From positions 1 to 64,000 of the forward strand of contig JBFWUM010000020.1 in the NCBI GenBank assembly GCA_050247255.1: DNA of 64,000 bases. The letters run 5' to 3'. The notes under the pieces were generated by a model. It did no database searches. It was given only the letters and a program-made list of their open reading frames with translations, and had not been told where the DNA came from. Positions 28,984 to 37,238 of the stretch are shown piece by piece; position 1 is the first letter of the stretch, and the number at the start of each line of letters is the position of its first letter. This DNA comes from JBFWUM01 sp050247255 (GTDB lineage: Bacteria; Acidobacteriota; Vicinamibacteria; Vicinamibacterales; UBA2999). Made by a program: the position numbers and the translations under genes.

Positions 28984-30361
28984 GAAATACCGCATCGAGA
29001 CCTTCGGCTGCCAGATGAACGTCCACGACTCCGAGCGGATGGCGGGACTTCTGGACGAGGCTGGTTACGAGCCGACGGACCGCGACGGCGATGCCGACGT
29101 CATCGTCATCAACACCTGCAGCGTGCGCGAGCATGCCGAGGAAAAGCTCTACACGCGTCTCGGCGAGCTGCGGGTCCTCGAGGAGGCGACCGGGCGCACC
29201 CGGGTCGTCGCGGTGGCCGGCTGCGTTGCGCAGCAGGAAGGCGATCGCCTGCTGCGGAAGAGCAACGGCCGGATGATCGATGTCGTCATGGGGACGCAGC
29301 GCCTGAAGCAGCTGCCGGCGCTCGTCGCGCAGGCCGCCGAGGCGTCGCACGTCGCGCGCGCGGCCGTCGACATTGCCGCCTTCGACGACGTGACGTTCCC
29401 CGTGGGGGTCACGCGGCGCGGCGATGCCGTCCGCGCGTACGTGACGATCATCGAAGGCTGCAACGACCACTGCGCCTTCTGCGTCGTCCCCTACACCCGC
29501 GGTCACGAGCGGATGCGGCCGAAGGCGGACATCCTGGCTGACGTGGCCGAGGCGGCGGCGTCGGGGCGCAGGGAAGTCCAGCTGCTCGGGCAGATCGTCA
29601 ACCACTACCAGGCGCCGGACGATCCGGCGTGCGACTTTGCCCAGCTGCTGTCCGAGGTCAACGACGTGCCCGGCATCGCACGAATCCGCTTCGCCAGCCC
29701 GCACCCGCGGCACACCGGCGAACGGCTGATCGAGGCGGTGCGCGACCTGCCCAAGGTCGCCAAGCACCTGCACCTGCCGGTGCAGTCGGGCTCGACGCGC
29801 ATCCTCACGGCGATGCGCCGGCGTCATACCCGTGAGCAGTACCTCGACCTCGTTGCACGAATCCGCACGGCCATCCCGGGCGTGACGCTATCGACCGATA
29901 TGATCGTTGGCTTTCCCGGGGAGACGCGGGAGGACTTCGCGCAGACGCTGTCGCTGGCCGAGGCCGCGCAGTACGTCAGCATGTTCTCCTTCAAGTACTC
30001 GGTGCGGCCGAACACGCTCGCGTCGAAGCGGATGCCCGACGACGTGAGCGAGGCGGAGAAGACGTCGCGGATCGTCGAGCTGCAGGCGCTGCAGCGCGAG
30101 ATCCAGACGCGGCTGCTCGAGCGGACGGTCGGTGCGACGGTGGAGGTGCTGATCGACTCGGCGAGCCGCCGCGACGACCGTGAGATCTCCGGCCGGACGA
30201 GCGGGAACGTCGTGGTGAACCTGGCGGCGCCGGCGGGGAGCGAGCCGGCGGCGTGGATTGGGCGGACGGTGGCGGTGCGGGTCGAACGGGCCGGGCCGCA
30301 CTCGTTGCGCGGGACGCTCCAGGGGGACGTGCAGGGCACGCTTCATGCGAACCAGCGGTGA
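28976..30361 (+). CDS. miaB: tRNA-2-methylthio-N6-isopentenyladenosine37 synthase MiaB
   Basis: Radical-SAM methylthiotransferase, 461 residues. N-terminal UPF0004 domain with three cluster cysteines (FGCQMNVHDSER, NTCSVREHAEEK, AGCVAQQEG), radical SAM motif CNDHCAFC near residue 161, C-terminal TRAM domain. QMNVHDSER points to MiaB rather than RimO or MtaB. miaA is not in the window. Confidence 0.94.
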   Translation: MAKKYRIETFGCQMNVHDSERMAGLLDEAGYEPTDRDGDADVIVINTCSVREHAEEKLYTRLGELRVLEEATGRTRVVAVAGCVAQQEGDRLLRKSNGRMIDVVMGTQRLKQLPALVAQAAEASHVARAAVDIAAFDDVTFPVGVTRRGDAVRAYVTIIEGCNDHCAFCVVPYTRGHERMRPKADILADVAEAAASGRREVQLLGQIVNHYQAPDDPACDFAQLLSEVNDVPGIARIRFASPHPRHTGERLIEAVRDLPKVAKHLHLPVQSGSTRILTAMRRRHTREQYLDLVARIRTAIPGVTLSTDMIVGFPGETREDFAQTLSLAEAAQYVSMFSFKYSVRPNTLASKRMPDDVSEAEKTSRIVELQALQREIQTRLLERTVGATVEVLIDSASRRDDREISGRTSGNVVVNLAAPAGSEPAAWIGRTVAVRVERAGPHSLRGTLQGDVQGTLHANQR

Positions 30362-30365
30362 CGCC

Positions 30366-30851
30366 ATGCTGATCGAAATGACCATCAAGGGGCTGATGGT
30401 GGATCCCATCACCAACACGCCGATTGTCATCCTCAAGGACAGGGAAGGGGACCGCGTGCTGCCGATCTGGGTCGGCGTGTTCGAGGCGAACGCCATCGCG
30501 CTGCAGATCGAGAACGTGGCGACGCCGCGGCCGATGACCCACGATCTGCTGCGCAACATCATCGGCGACCTCGATGGCCGCGTGGATCGCGTGGTGGTGA
30601 GCGACCTCAAGGAGAACACCTTCTACGCGGTCATCCACCTCACCGTGCGCGGCGAGCGGGTCGCGGTCGACGCGCGGCCGAGCGACGCGATCGCGCTGGC
30701 GCTCCGCACCAAGGCGCCCATTCTCGTCGACGAGCTGGTCATCGACAACGCCAAGTCGGTCGATTTCGCGTCACAGCCTGCGGATAATGAGCGCCTCCAG
30801 AAGTGGCTGGAAAGCCTTGATCCAGAGGAACTTGGCAAGTACAAGATGTAG
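30366..30851 (+). CDS. Bifunctional nuclease family protein (DUF151)
   Basis: 161 residues. DUF151 core: IKGLMVDPITNTPIVILKD, GDRVLPIWVGVFEANAIALQ, TYPE motif RPMTHDLLRNIIGDL, and VDARPSDAIALALRTKAPI. Family members have been reported with DNase/RNase activity in plants and archaea; bacterial roles are mostly unknown. A C-terminal helix (ADNERLQKWLESLDPEELGKY) resembles a UvrB/UVR-like segment common in this family. It starts four bases after the miaB stop. Confidence 0.88.
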   Translation: MLIEMTIKGLMVDPITNTPIVILKDREGDRVLPIWVGVFEANAIALQIENVATPRPMTHDLLRNIIGDLDGRVDRVVVSDLKENTFYAVIHLTVRGERVAVDARPSDAIALALRTKAPILVDELVIDNAKSVDFASQPADNERLQKWLESLDPEELGKYKM

Positions 30852-30852
30852 C

Positions 30853-30870
30853 TTGTCGGCCGGCCGACAA
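30853..30870. terminator. Perfect palindrome after the DUF151 gene
   Basis: TTGTCGGCCGGCCGACAA, an 18-base perfect palindrome one base after the stop codon, followed directly by an inverted heptamer pair. No T-tract, so terminator function is a guess. Confidence 0.45.
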
Positions 30871-30873
30871 ACA

Positions 30874-30947
30874 GTTGGTCGGTGGTCGATGGTCGGCCGT
30901 CGCTAGGCCCGGTTCGGCCGACCACCGACCCCCAACTACCGACCACC
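30874..30947. repeat. Inverted heptamer arrays, four plus four units, GGTCGNT family
   Basis: Left arm GTTGGTC, GGTGGTC, GATGGTC, GGCCGTC (30874-30901); an 18-base loop; right arm GACCACC, GACCCCC, AACTACC, GACCACC (30920-30947). Lies between the DUF151 gene and parA. Confidence 0.88.
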
Positions 30948-31026
30948 GCTCGATGGGTCGTTTGACACATTCCATCCCCGCCCCTACACTGGCCGCACCC
31001 CTCAGGTAGAACCCCATGCGTCCAGC

Positions 31027-31797
31027 ATGATCGTTTCGATCGCAAACCAGAAAGGCGGCGTCGGCAAGACAACGACGGCCGTCAACCTCGCCGCAGCCCT
31101 GGCCCTGCGCGGCGCCCGCACGCTGCTCATCGATCTCGACCCGCAGGCCAACAGCTCGATCTCGTTCCTCGATCTTGCCGCCGTCCAGAAGAGCACCTAC
31201 GACATGATCGCGGACCCGGAAGTGTCGCTGCGCGACATCATCCACCCGGCGCCGGTGGAGAACCTGGCCATCGCGCCGGCGCGCATCGCCCTCGCCAAGC
31301 TCGAGTCGCGGCTGGTGGGAGAGCTCGACGCCCACTTCCGGCTCAAGGACAAGATCGCCGCGCTGCAAGGGGAGTTCGAGCACATCGTCATCGACTGCCC
31401 GCCGGCGCTCGGCCTGCTGACGGTGAACGCCCTGGTCGCCTCGACGCACCTGCTGGTGCCGATCCAGTCGTCCTACTTCGCGCTCGAGGGGACCGACGAT
31501 CTGCTCGAGACGATCGAGAAGGTGCGCCAGCGCGCCAACCCGGCACTGCGGATCCTGGGCGTCGTCATTACCATGCACGACAAGCGCACGGCGCTGGCCC
31601 GCGATATCCGCGAGCAGATCCAGAAGGTGTTCGGCGGCAAGGTGTTCAAGACGGTCATCACCAAGAGCGTCCGGCTCGAGGAGAGCCCCGCCTATAAGGA
31701 ATCGATTTTCACGTTCGCGCCGGACTCGACCGGCGCGACCGATTACTACAGCCTGTGCGAGGAGGTCATCGAACGTGTCGAAGCGCGGACTGCCTAA
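31027..31797 (+). CDS. parA: Chromosome partitioning ATPase ParA/Soj
   Basis: 256 residues. Deviant Walker A KGGVGKTTTAVNLA at residues 10-23, Walker A' DLDPQANSS near 38-46, Walker B VIDCPPALGLL near 122. No N-terminal DNA-binding domain, so it is of the chromosomal type. It moves ParB-parS complexes over the nucleoid. It overlaps parB by 23 bases. The pair is not beside gidA/gidB, the usual origin context, but next to a dif site. Confidence 0.94.
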   Translation: MIVSIANQKGGVGKTTTAVNLAAALALRGARTLLIDLDPQANSSISFLDLAAVQKSTYDMIADPEVSLRDIIHPAPVENLAIAPARIALAKLESRLVGELDAHFRLKDKIAALQGEFEHIVIDCPPALGLLTVNALVASTHLLVPIQSSYFALEGTDDLLETIEKVRQRANPALRILGVVITMHDKRTALARDIREQIQKVFGGKVFKTVITKSVRLEESPAYKESIFTFAPDSTGATDYYSLCEEVIERVEARTA

Positions 31798-32596
31798 TAC
31801 GCTGAGGATGCGGCACGACGAGCACTACGTCGAGGCGCTCGCGGCGTCGGCCGGCGCGCCGGTCGGCCGGATGGTCGCCATCGACCTGCTCGATCCCAAC
31901 CCGGGGCAGCCACGGCAGGTCATGGGTGACCTGTCCGAGCTGATGGCCTCGGTCGCCGAAAAGGGGATCATCGAGCCGCTGATCGTCCGCCAGCGCGGCG
32001 GGCGCTACCAGATCATCGCCGGCGAGCGCCGGTACCATGCGGCCGTCCAGGTGGGCCTGAGCGAGGTCCCGGTCATCGTCCGGGAGGTCGACGATGTGGA
32101 GGTCATGGAGCTGGCGCTGGTCGAGAACCTCCAGCGCAAGGACCTGACCGCGTTCGAAGAGGCCGAAGCGCTGCAGCAGCTCGCCCAGAAGTGCAGCTAT
32201 ACGCACGAGGACATGGCGCGGAAGCTTGGCAAGTCGCGGACGTCGATCACCGAATCGCTGTCGCTGAACAGCATGCCCGACGAGGTCCGGAACCTCTGTC
32301 GGCTGGCCGACGTCACCTCGAAGTCGACGTTGCTGCAGATCGTCCGTCAACAGGACCCGGCGAAGATGCTGGCGCTGGTGGAACGCCTGGCCGGTGCCGG
32401 CGGCGCCACCCGTGAAGCGGTCCGCAAGGAAACACAGAAGCCCAGGCCAGGGCGCCCAAAGCACTTCATCTTTGCCTTCCGGCCGCCGACGAAGGCCTTC
32501 CAGCTGAAGATGAGTTTCAGCAAAGGAAAGGTCGAGAAGTCGGAGATCATCACGGCCCTCGAGAACATCATCCGCGAGCTGAAGGCGGCCAGGTAG
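31775..32596 (+). CDS. parB: Chromosome partitioning protein ParB/Spo0J
   Basis: 273 residues from a GTG preceded by GAGGAGG. N-terminal CTPase/nuclease-like domain with LDPNPGQPRQ and the CTP box GERRYHAA near 86-93; helix-turn-helix region with VENLQRKDLTAFEEAEALQQL and LGKSRTSITESLSL; C-terminal segment (residues about 225-273) containing FAFRPPTKAFQLKMSFSKG rather than the usual short leucine-zipper dimerisation end. No perfect parS (TGTTTCACGTGAAACA-like) was seen nearby. Confidence 0.92.
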   Translation: MSKRGLPNTLRMRHDEHYVEALAASAGAPVGRMVAIDLLDPNPGQPRQVMGDLSELMASVAEKGIIEPLIVRQRGGRYQIIAGERRYHAAVQVGLSEVPVIVREVDDVEVMELALVENLQRKDLTAFEEAEALQQLAQKCSYTHEDMARKLGKSRTSITESLSLNSMPDEVRNLCRLADVTSKSTLLQIVRQQDPAKMLALVERLAGAGGATREAVRKETQKPRPGRPKHFIFAFRPPTKAFQLKMSFSKGKVEKSEIITALENIIRELKAAR

Positions 32597-32597
32597 C

Positions 32598-32673
32598 GGT
32601 GGTCGCTGGTCGCTGGTCGGTCGTCGCGGAGCCTTGAATCCTGGAACCACGACCATCGACCAGCTACCATCTA
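32598..32673. repeat. Inverted heptamer arrays, four plus four units, abutting dif
   Basis: Left arm GGTGGTC, GCTGGTC, GCTGGTC, GGTCGTC (32598-32625), a 20-base loop, right arm AACCACG, ACCATCG, ACCAGCT, ACCATCT (32646-32673). The left arm starts one base after the parB stop; the right arm ends at the base before the 28-base dif site. Confidence 0.85.
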
Positions 32674-32701
32674 CGTTAACATAACTTGTATTATGCGACG
32701 T
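32674..32701 (-). other. dif site (XerC/XerD chromosome dimer resolution)
   Basis: Read on the minus strand: XerC-side arm ACGTCGCATAA, six-base centre TACAAG, XerD-side arm TTATGTTAACG. The inner arm sequences GCATAA and TTATGTTAA match the E. coli dif and the general bacterial dif consensus, with the correct 11-6-11 layout. The surrounding 60 bases are AT-rich for this genome. A XerC/D-type recombinase gene lies 6.2 kb away. Dominant gene orientation changes from plus to minus across this point, as expected at a replication terminus. Confidence 0.88.
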
Positions 32702-32765
32702 TGTACAAATACCTAGATAAAGTCGCCTGTTGATGGATTGCGGATGTCTTTTGAGGTGAATGCCC

Positions 32766-34913
32766 TTAGGCCGTCCAGCTCGCCGACTCGAAGTGCGCGT
32801 CGGGAACCGTCAACTCGATCGGCCGGTGCCGCGGGTGGTGTTCGATCTCGCCGCCAGGCCCGTTCAGGCCAATGAAGAACGCCAGCGTGTCGCCGGCCTG
32901 CAGCCCGAGCCCACGGAACGGCACGCCCAGCTCCAACACGCTCCCGGCTGCCGCCGCCAGGCCTTCGCACGGCTGCGGGATCCAGGTGCCGTCGGGACGC
33001 CGAACCCTCAGCTCAGCGACCATGGCGCCGCCGACGGTGGCAGCCATCACGCGGTGTCCCGCCGGCTTGTAGATGTTCAGGCTGACGCCCATCCCCGTGG
33101 CCAGGACCTCCGCGGCCGCCTGTGAGAGGTCGACGCGGACGTACAGCGCGTCGAGGTCGAAGCCGAACTCGATGACCCTGATGCCGGCCTGCCGCGCCAC
33201 CTGGTGCATGGCGCCGGCCGTGGCCTCGACCTCCACGCAGCCGGCGCCGATCCACTCGAAGTAGCTGCTCGGTTCACCGTCGATTGCCGGGTGGATGAAG
33301 CCGGTCGGCCGGTCCACCTGCACCGGGGCCGCCTGCGTCGTGATGTTGGTGACGTGGAGCTCCTCGGGAATCGGCTGCTCGAGCGCCCGGTAGACGTTGC
33401 GGACGTGGCGGCGGAACAGGTCGTCGAACGCCAGGTCGTGGTCCGACGAGTGGTCGTCCCCGTACCACCAGAACCAGTCGGAGCCCTCGGCGACCAGCAG
33501 CTCCTCGCGCGCGCGTGCCAGCGCCCCCTCGGGGAGCCCGTCCGGCGGCGCATCCAGGGCCCGGCGCGCCTCGGCCAGCTGGCCCCACGCGCGGTGGTCG
33601 TCGGCGTGGCCGATCCAGATGTAGAAGTCGCCGTTGATCCAGGAGCCCGGGAAGATCGTCGGCAGGCGCGCCTCGGCCCCCGCGCACGCCTCCGCCATGG
33701 TTACCGTCCGCAGGCCGCGGTGCGACGCCAGGTTCCCATACAGCGCGCGCAGGAACGGCCGGCCCTGGCCGTCGTAGTGCTCCCAGGCGTTCTCACCGTC
33801 GAGGATCACGAACACCGTCGGCTCTCCCCTGCCGCCGGCCGCCCGGTAGCGGGAGCCTGCGGCGACGAGGCGATCGGTGAAGTCGCGCGCGGCATCGTCG
33901 GGATTCCACGAGGCGTAAGTGAACCCGATCAGGTCCGAGAGCTCGTGATCGCGGAACCCGCACGCCACGTCGGCGCCCGGCGCGCCCACGCGGTACGGCT
34001 GGTAGATGGCGGCGTCCCGCAGGTGCGCCTCGCCGAGCGTGCGCGCGAGGATCTCCTCGTCGGTGGCCATCCACGAGATGCCGGCGCCGGCGACCAGCGG
34101 CACCATCGCGTCGGACACGGAGCCCTCCGACGGCCAGAGTCCCGCCGGCGGCTGCCCGAACAGCCGCGCGTGGAGCGCGACGGCCCGCCGCAGCTGTTCC
34201 TCCGCATCCTCGGGGTGGCGAAACCGCTCGCGCGGCATCCGCGACTGCGGGTGCGTGCGCAGGTAGACGTCGGTGTCGCACAGCAGCGGCAGGATCGGGT
34301 GATAGAAGGGGGACGTCGACAGCTCGACCTGGCCTCGCGTCGCCGCGTCGCGGTACTCCGGGATCACCTTCCCGAGGATCTCGAGCTCGACCTCGCGCAG
34401 CTGCAGCTTGTCCGCCTCTGAAAACCCGCGCCCCCTGGCGATCAGCCCGCGGATGCGCTCGTCGCCGTCCAGGTAAGAGGGGTCGAGCCAGGCGACCTTG
34501 TGCCACACCTGCAGGTCCCGCACCTCCTCCACCGAGAACGGGGCGTTGGCGTCGCGCCGCGCCAGTAGCTCGGCGTACCGCGGATACGGCTCGATCATGC
34601 GCGGCCGGTGGGCGTGGAAGAAGTTCTCCAGGCACCACGCGCGCTCGTCAGCGGTCAACTGATCGGCGGGCTTGAGCCCCAGCTCGAGGTGCCGGTCGCG
34701 CGCCTCGCCGCGGGCGAACGCCTCGAGCTGCACGAGCAGCGACGGCACGAGGTTGAAGGTGACCTTCACCCCGGGGAACTCGCGCAGCAGCGCCACCATC
34801 CCCCAGTAGTCCTTCAGCCCGTGCAGGCGCACCCACGGCAGGATGTGCTCGCCGGTGAGCAGGTCCTGGTAGAACGGCTGGTGCATATGCCACAGGATGG
34901 CGACGCGGGTCAT
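32766..34913 (-). CDS. Glycoside hydrolase family 57 enzyme
   Basis: 715 residues, no signal peptide, so cytoplasmic. N-terminal GH57 barrel begins VAILWHMHQPFYQDL; catalytic nucleophile Glu in LWPSEGSVSDA near residue 272, acid/base Asp in FVILDGENAWEHYDG near 377. The C-terminal part is beta-rich. The family includes alpha-amylases, 4-alpha-glucanotransferases and branching enzymes; this long form is usually annotated as alpha-amylase/alpha-mannosidase, probably glycogen-related, but the exact substrate cannot be read from sequence. It diverges from lptFG with only 18 bases between start codons. Confidence 0.88.
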   Translation of the reverse strand: MTRVAILWHMHQPFYQDLLTGEHILPWVRLHGLKDYWGMVALLREFPGVKVTFNLVPSLLVQLEAFARGEARDRHLELGLKPADQLTADERAWCLENFFHAHRPRMIEPYPRYAELLARRDANAPFSVEEVRDLQVWHKVAWLDPSYLDGDERIRGLIARGRGFSEADKLQLREVELEILGKVIPEYRDAATRGQVELSTSPFYHPILPLLCDTDVYLRTHPQSRMPRERFRHPEDAEEQLRRAVALHARLFGQPPAGLWPSEGSVSDAMVPLVAGAGISWMATDEEILARTLGEAHLRDAAIYQPYRVGAPGADVACGFRDHELSDLIGFTYASWNPDDAARDFTDRLVAAGSRYRAAGGRGEPTVFVILDGENAWEHYDGQGRPFLRALYGNLASHRGLRTVTMAEACAGAEARLPTIFPGSWINGDFYIWIGHADDHRAWGQLAEARRALDAPPDGLPEGALARAREELLVAEGSDWFWWYGDDHSSDHDLAFDDLFRRHVRNVYRALEQPIPEELHVTNITTQAAPVQVDRPTGFIHPAIDGEPSSYFEWIGAGCVEVEATAGAMHQVARQAGIRVIEFGFDLDALYVRVDLSQAAAEVLATGMGVSLNIYKPAGHRVMAATVGGAMVAELRVRRPDGTWIPQPCEGLAAAAGSVLELGVPFRGLGLQAGDTLAFFIGLNGPGGEIEHHPRHRPIELTVPDAHFESASWTA

Positions 34914-34931
34914 AATGGAAGGGCCGTGCGC

Positions 34932-37211
34932 ATGATCGATCGGTACGTGATCCGGGAAGTCCTGTGGCCGTTCGTCATTGGACTCCTCGTCTTCACGTTC
35001 ATTCTCATTATCCCGTTCCTGATCGACTACGCCGAGACCTTCATTGCCAAGGGGGTCCCGACCACGGTCGTGCTGCGCGTCATGGCGACGCTGCTACCGC
35101 AGGCTCTCGCGCTGGCGATCCCGGCGGCGCTGCTGGTCGGCCTGCTCATCGCCTTTGGCCGGCTCTCGGCCGATCGCGAGTTCGTCGCCATGCAGGCATG
35201 CGGCATCGGCCTCGGCCGGCTGCTCCGCCCCGTGCTCGTGGTCTGCGTCCTCGGCTGGGCGGCCACCTCATACGTGATGCTCGAGGCGCTGCCGAACGCC
35301 AACCAGGCCTTCCGCGACATCACCTTCAACGTCGTCGCCAGCCGCGCCGAGGGCGAGGTGAAGCCGCGCACCTTCTTCCTCGGCTTCCCCGACCTCGCGC
35401 TCTACGTGCGCGACGTGCCGGCGAGCGGCGGCTGGAACGACGTGTTCATGGCCGACCGCCGCGCCGGGCAGACGCCGGCGGTGTACGTGGCGCGCCACGG
35501 CCGCGTGATCCTCGATCGCGAGCAGCGCACCGTGGAGATGCTGCTGCAGGACGGCACGCGCCATACGGCCGACCCCAACGGCGAGTACAAGGTCTTCCAG
35601 TTCGAGCAGCTGGTCCTGAGCGTCAACCCGGACACGGTGTTCCCGCGTACGGGCCCGGCGCGCGGCGACAACGAGATGACCATCGCCGAACTGCAGGCGC
35701 GCGCCGCTGAAATCGAGGCGGCCGGCGGCTCGTCGCACAACCAGTGGATGGCGGTGCACCGGAAGTTCTCCATCCCGGTGGCCTGCCTGGTGTTCGGCGT
35801 CATCGGCCTCGCCCTCGGCGCCACCAACCGCCGCGACGGCAAGATGGGGAGCTTCGTCTTCGGGCTCGGCGTCATCTTCGCCTACTACATCCCGCTGTTC
35901 CTCGGCCCGGCGATGGCCAAGGGTGGGCTCGTGCCGCCGTGGCTGGCGGTCTGGTTCCCCAACCTCCTGCTCGGCGCCCTCGGCATCGTCATGCTCGCGC
36001 GGCGCGCGCGCGCCGCCGATCAGCCGCTGATGATCTCGCTGCCGCCGGTGGTGCAGCGGCTCTTCAGGCGCGCCGAGCCTGACGGGCGCCCGAGTGGCGT
36101 GATGGCCTCCGCCCCCGGCGGCAGCGTCGCCCGGATCCTCGACCGCTACGTCGCCGCCGGCTACGCCCGCGTGTTCGCGATTTCCGCCTTCGGCCTGGCC
36201 GGCCTCTTCTACGTCTCGACGTTCCTCGATCTCTCGGACAAGGTCTTCAAGGGGGATGCGACCTGGACGATGATGGGCCAGTTCTTCTGGTACATCACGC
36301 CGCAGTACGTCTACTACGTGCTGCCGATGGCGGTGCTGCTGGCCACGCTGGTCAGCATCGGCCTGCTGACGAAGAACAGCGAGCTGATCGTGATGAAGGC
36401 ATGCGGCATCAGCCTGTATCGCGTCGCGGTGCCCATGCTGTGCGGCGCGCTGTTCGCCGGCGGCGTGCTGTTCCTGCTCGACCAGAGCATTCTCGGCCCG
36501 GCCAACCGCAAGGCGGCGGCCATCCGCCACGTCATGCGCGGCGGCTCGCTGGAGACCTTCGATGTGCTCAACCGCCAGTGGCTGTCGGGCCGCGACGGCG
36601 AGATCTACCACTACAACTATTTCGATCCCGACCAGCGGCAGCTGCTGGGGCTCGAGGTCTACGAGTTCGGCGACGGGCTGCAGGCGTTCGAACGGCGGAC
36701 CTACGTGGACCGGGCGGTGTATGCCGGCGGCGACGACTGGACCGGCGCCAACGGCTGGCAGCGCCAGTTCGACGCCTCGGGCAACGTCGAGGAATTCGCC
36801 CCCATCGAGCGCGCGACCGTGGAGCTCGAGCCGCTCGACGCGTTCGCCACGCAGCAGCCGGATCCGGAGTTCATGAGCTACACCGAGCTGCGCGACTACA
36901 TCCAGGGGCTGCAGTCGAGCGGCTTCGACGTGAGCGACCAGGAGGTCGCGCTGGCGCGCAAGCTCGCCTTTCCGTTCGTCACGCTGATCATGACCCTCAT
37001 CGCCGTGCCGTTCGCCGTCACGACCGGCCGCCGCGGCGCCATGTATGGCGTCGGCGTCGGCATCGTGCTGGCCATCTCCTACTGGGTCGCGATCAGCGTG
37101 TTCGCGGCGCTGGGGTCGGGCGGGGTCGTCGAGCCGCTCGTCGCGGCGTGGGCGCCGAACTTCCTCTTTGGCGCGGGCGCCGCCTACCTGCTGCTGACGG
37201 TCAGAACCTAA
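34932..37211 (+). CDS. LptF-LptG fusion, LPS export permease
   Basis: 759 residues from the ATG at 34932 (GGAAGGG eight bases upstream). Two YjgP/YjgQ-type permease halves in one chain. LptF-like half about 1-375: IDRYVIREVLWPFVIGLLVF, periplasmic domain about 110-280, then membrane helices. LptG-like half from about 395: RILDRYVAAGYARVFAISAF, periplasmic domain about 535-665, final helices ending AYLLLTVRT. In E. coli these are separate proteins of about 360 residues each; the fusion would fix their pairing. It works with LptB (12114-12839). Confidence 0.93.
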   Translation: MIDRYVIREVLWPFVIGLLVFTFILIIPFLIDYAETFIAKGVPTTVVLRVMATLLPQALALAIPAALLVGLLIAFGRLSADREFVAMQACGIGLGRLLRPVLVVCVLGWAATSYVMLEALPNANQAFRDITFNVVASRAEGEVKPRTFFLGFPDLALYVRDVPASGGWNDVFMADRRAGQTPAVYVARHGRVILDREQRTVEMLLQDGTRHTADPNGEYKVFQFEQLVLSVNPDTVFPRTGPARGDNEMTIAELQARAAEIEAAGGSSHNQWMAVHRKFSIPVACLVFGVIGLALGATNRRDGKMGSFVFGLGVIFAYYIPLFLGPAMAKGGLVPPWLAVWFPNLLLGALGIVMLARRARAADQPLMISLPPVVQRLFRRAEPDGRPSGVMASAPGGSVARILDRYVAAGYARVFAISAFGLAGLFYVSTFLDLSDKVFKGDATWTMMGQFFWYITPQYVYYVLPMAVLLATLVSIGLLTKNSELIVMKACGISLYRVAVPMLCGALFAGGVLFLLDQSILGPANRKAAAIRHVMRGGSLETFDVLNRQWLSGRDGEIYHYNYFDPDQRQLLGLEVYEFGDGLQAFERRTYVDRAVYAGGDDWTGANGWQRQFDASGNVEEFAPIERATVELEPLDAFATQQPDPEFMSYTELRDYIQGLQSSGFDVSDQEVALARKLAFPFVTLIMTLIAVPFAVTTGRRGAMYGVGVGIVLAISYWVAISVFAALGSGGVVEPLVAAWAPNFLFGAGAAYLLLTVRT

Positions 37212-37238
37212 CCGCCCGTCGTTCGCGACGTGCGGCCG

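Noticed and set aside
31027..34913. Plasmid or chromid replication region because of parAB plus dif
   Set aside because: No replication initiator gene is present and the flanks are core chromosomal genes on both sides.
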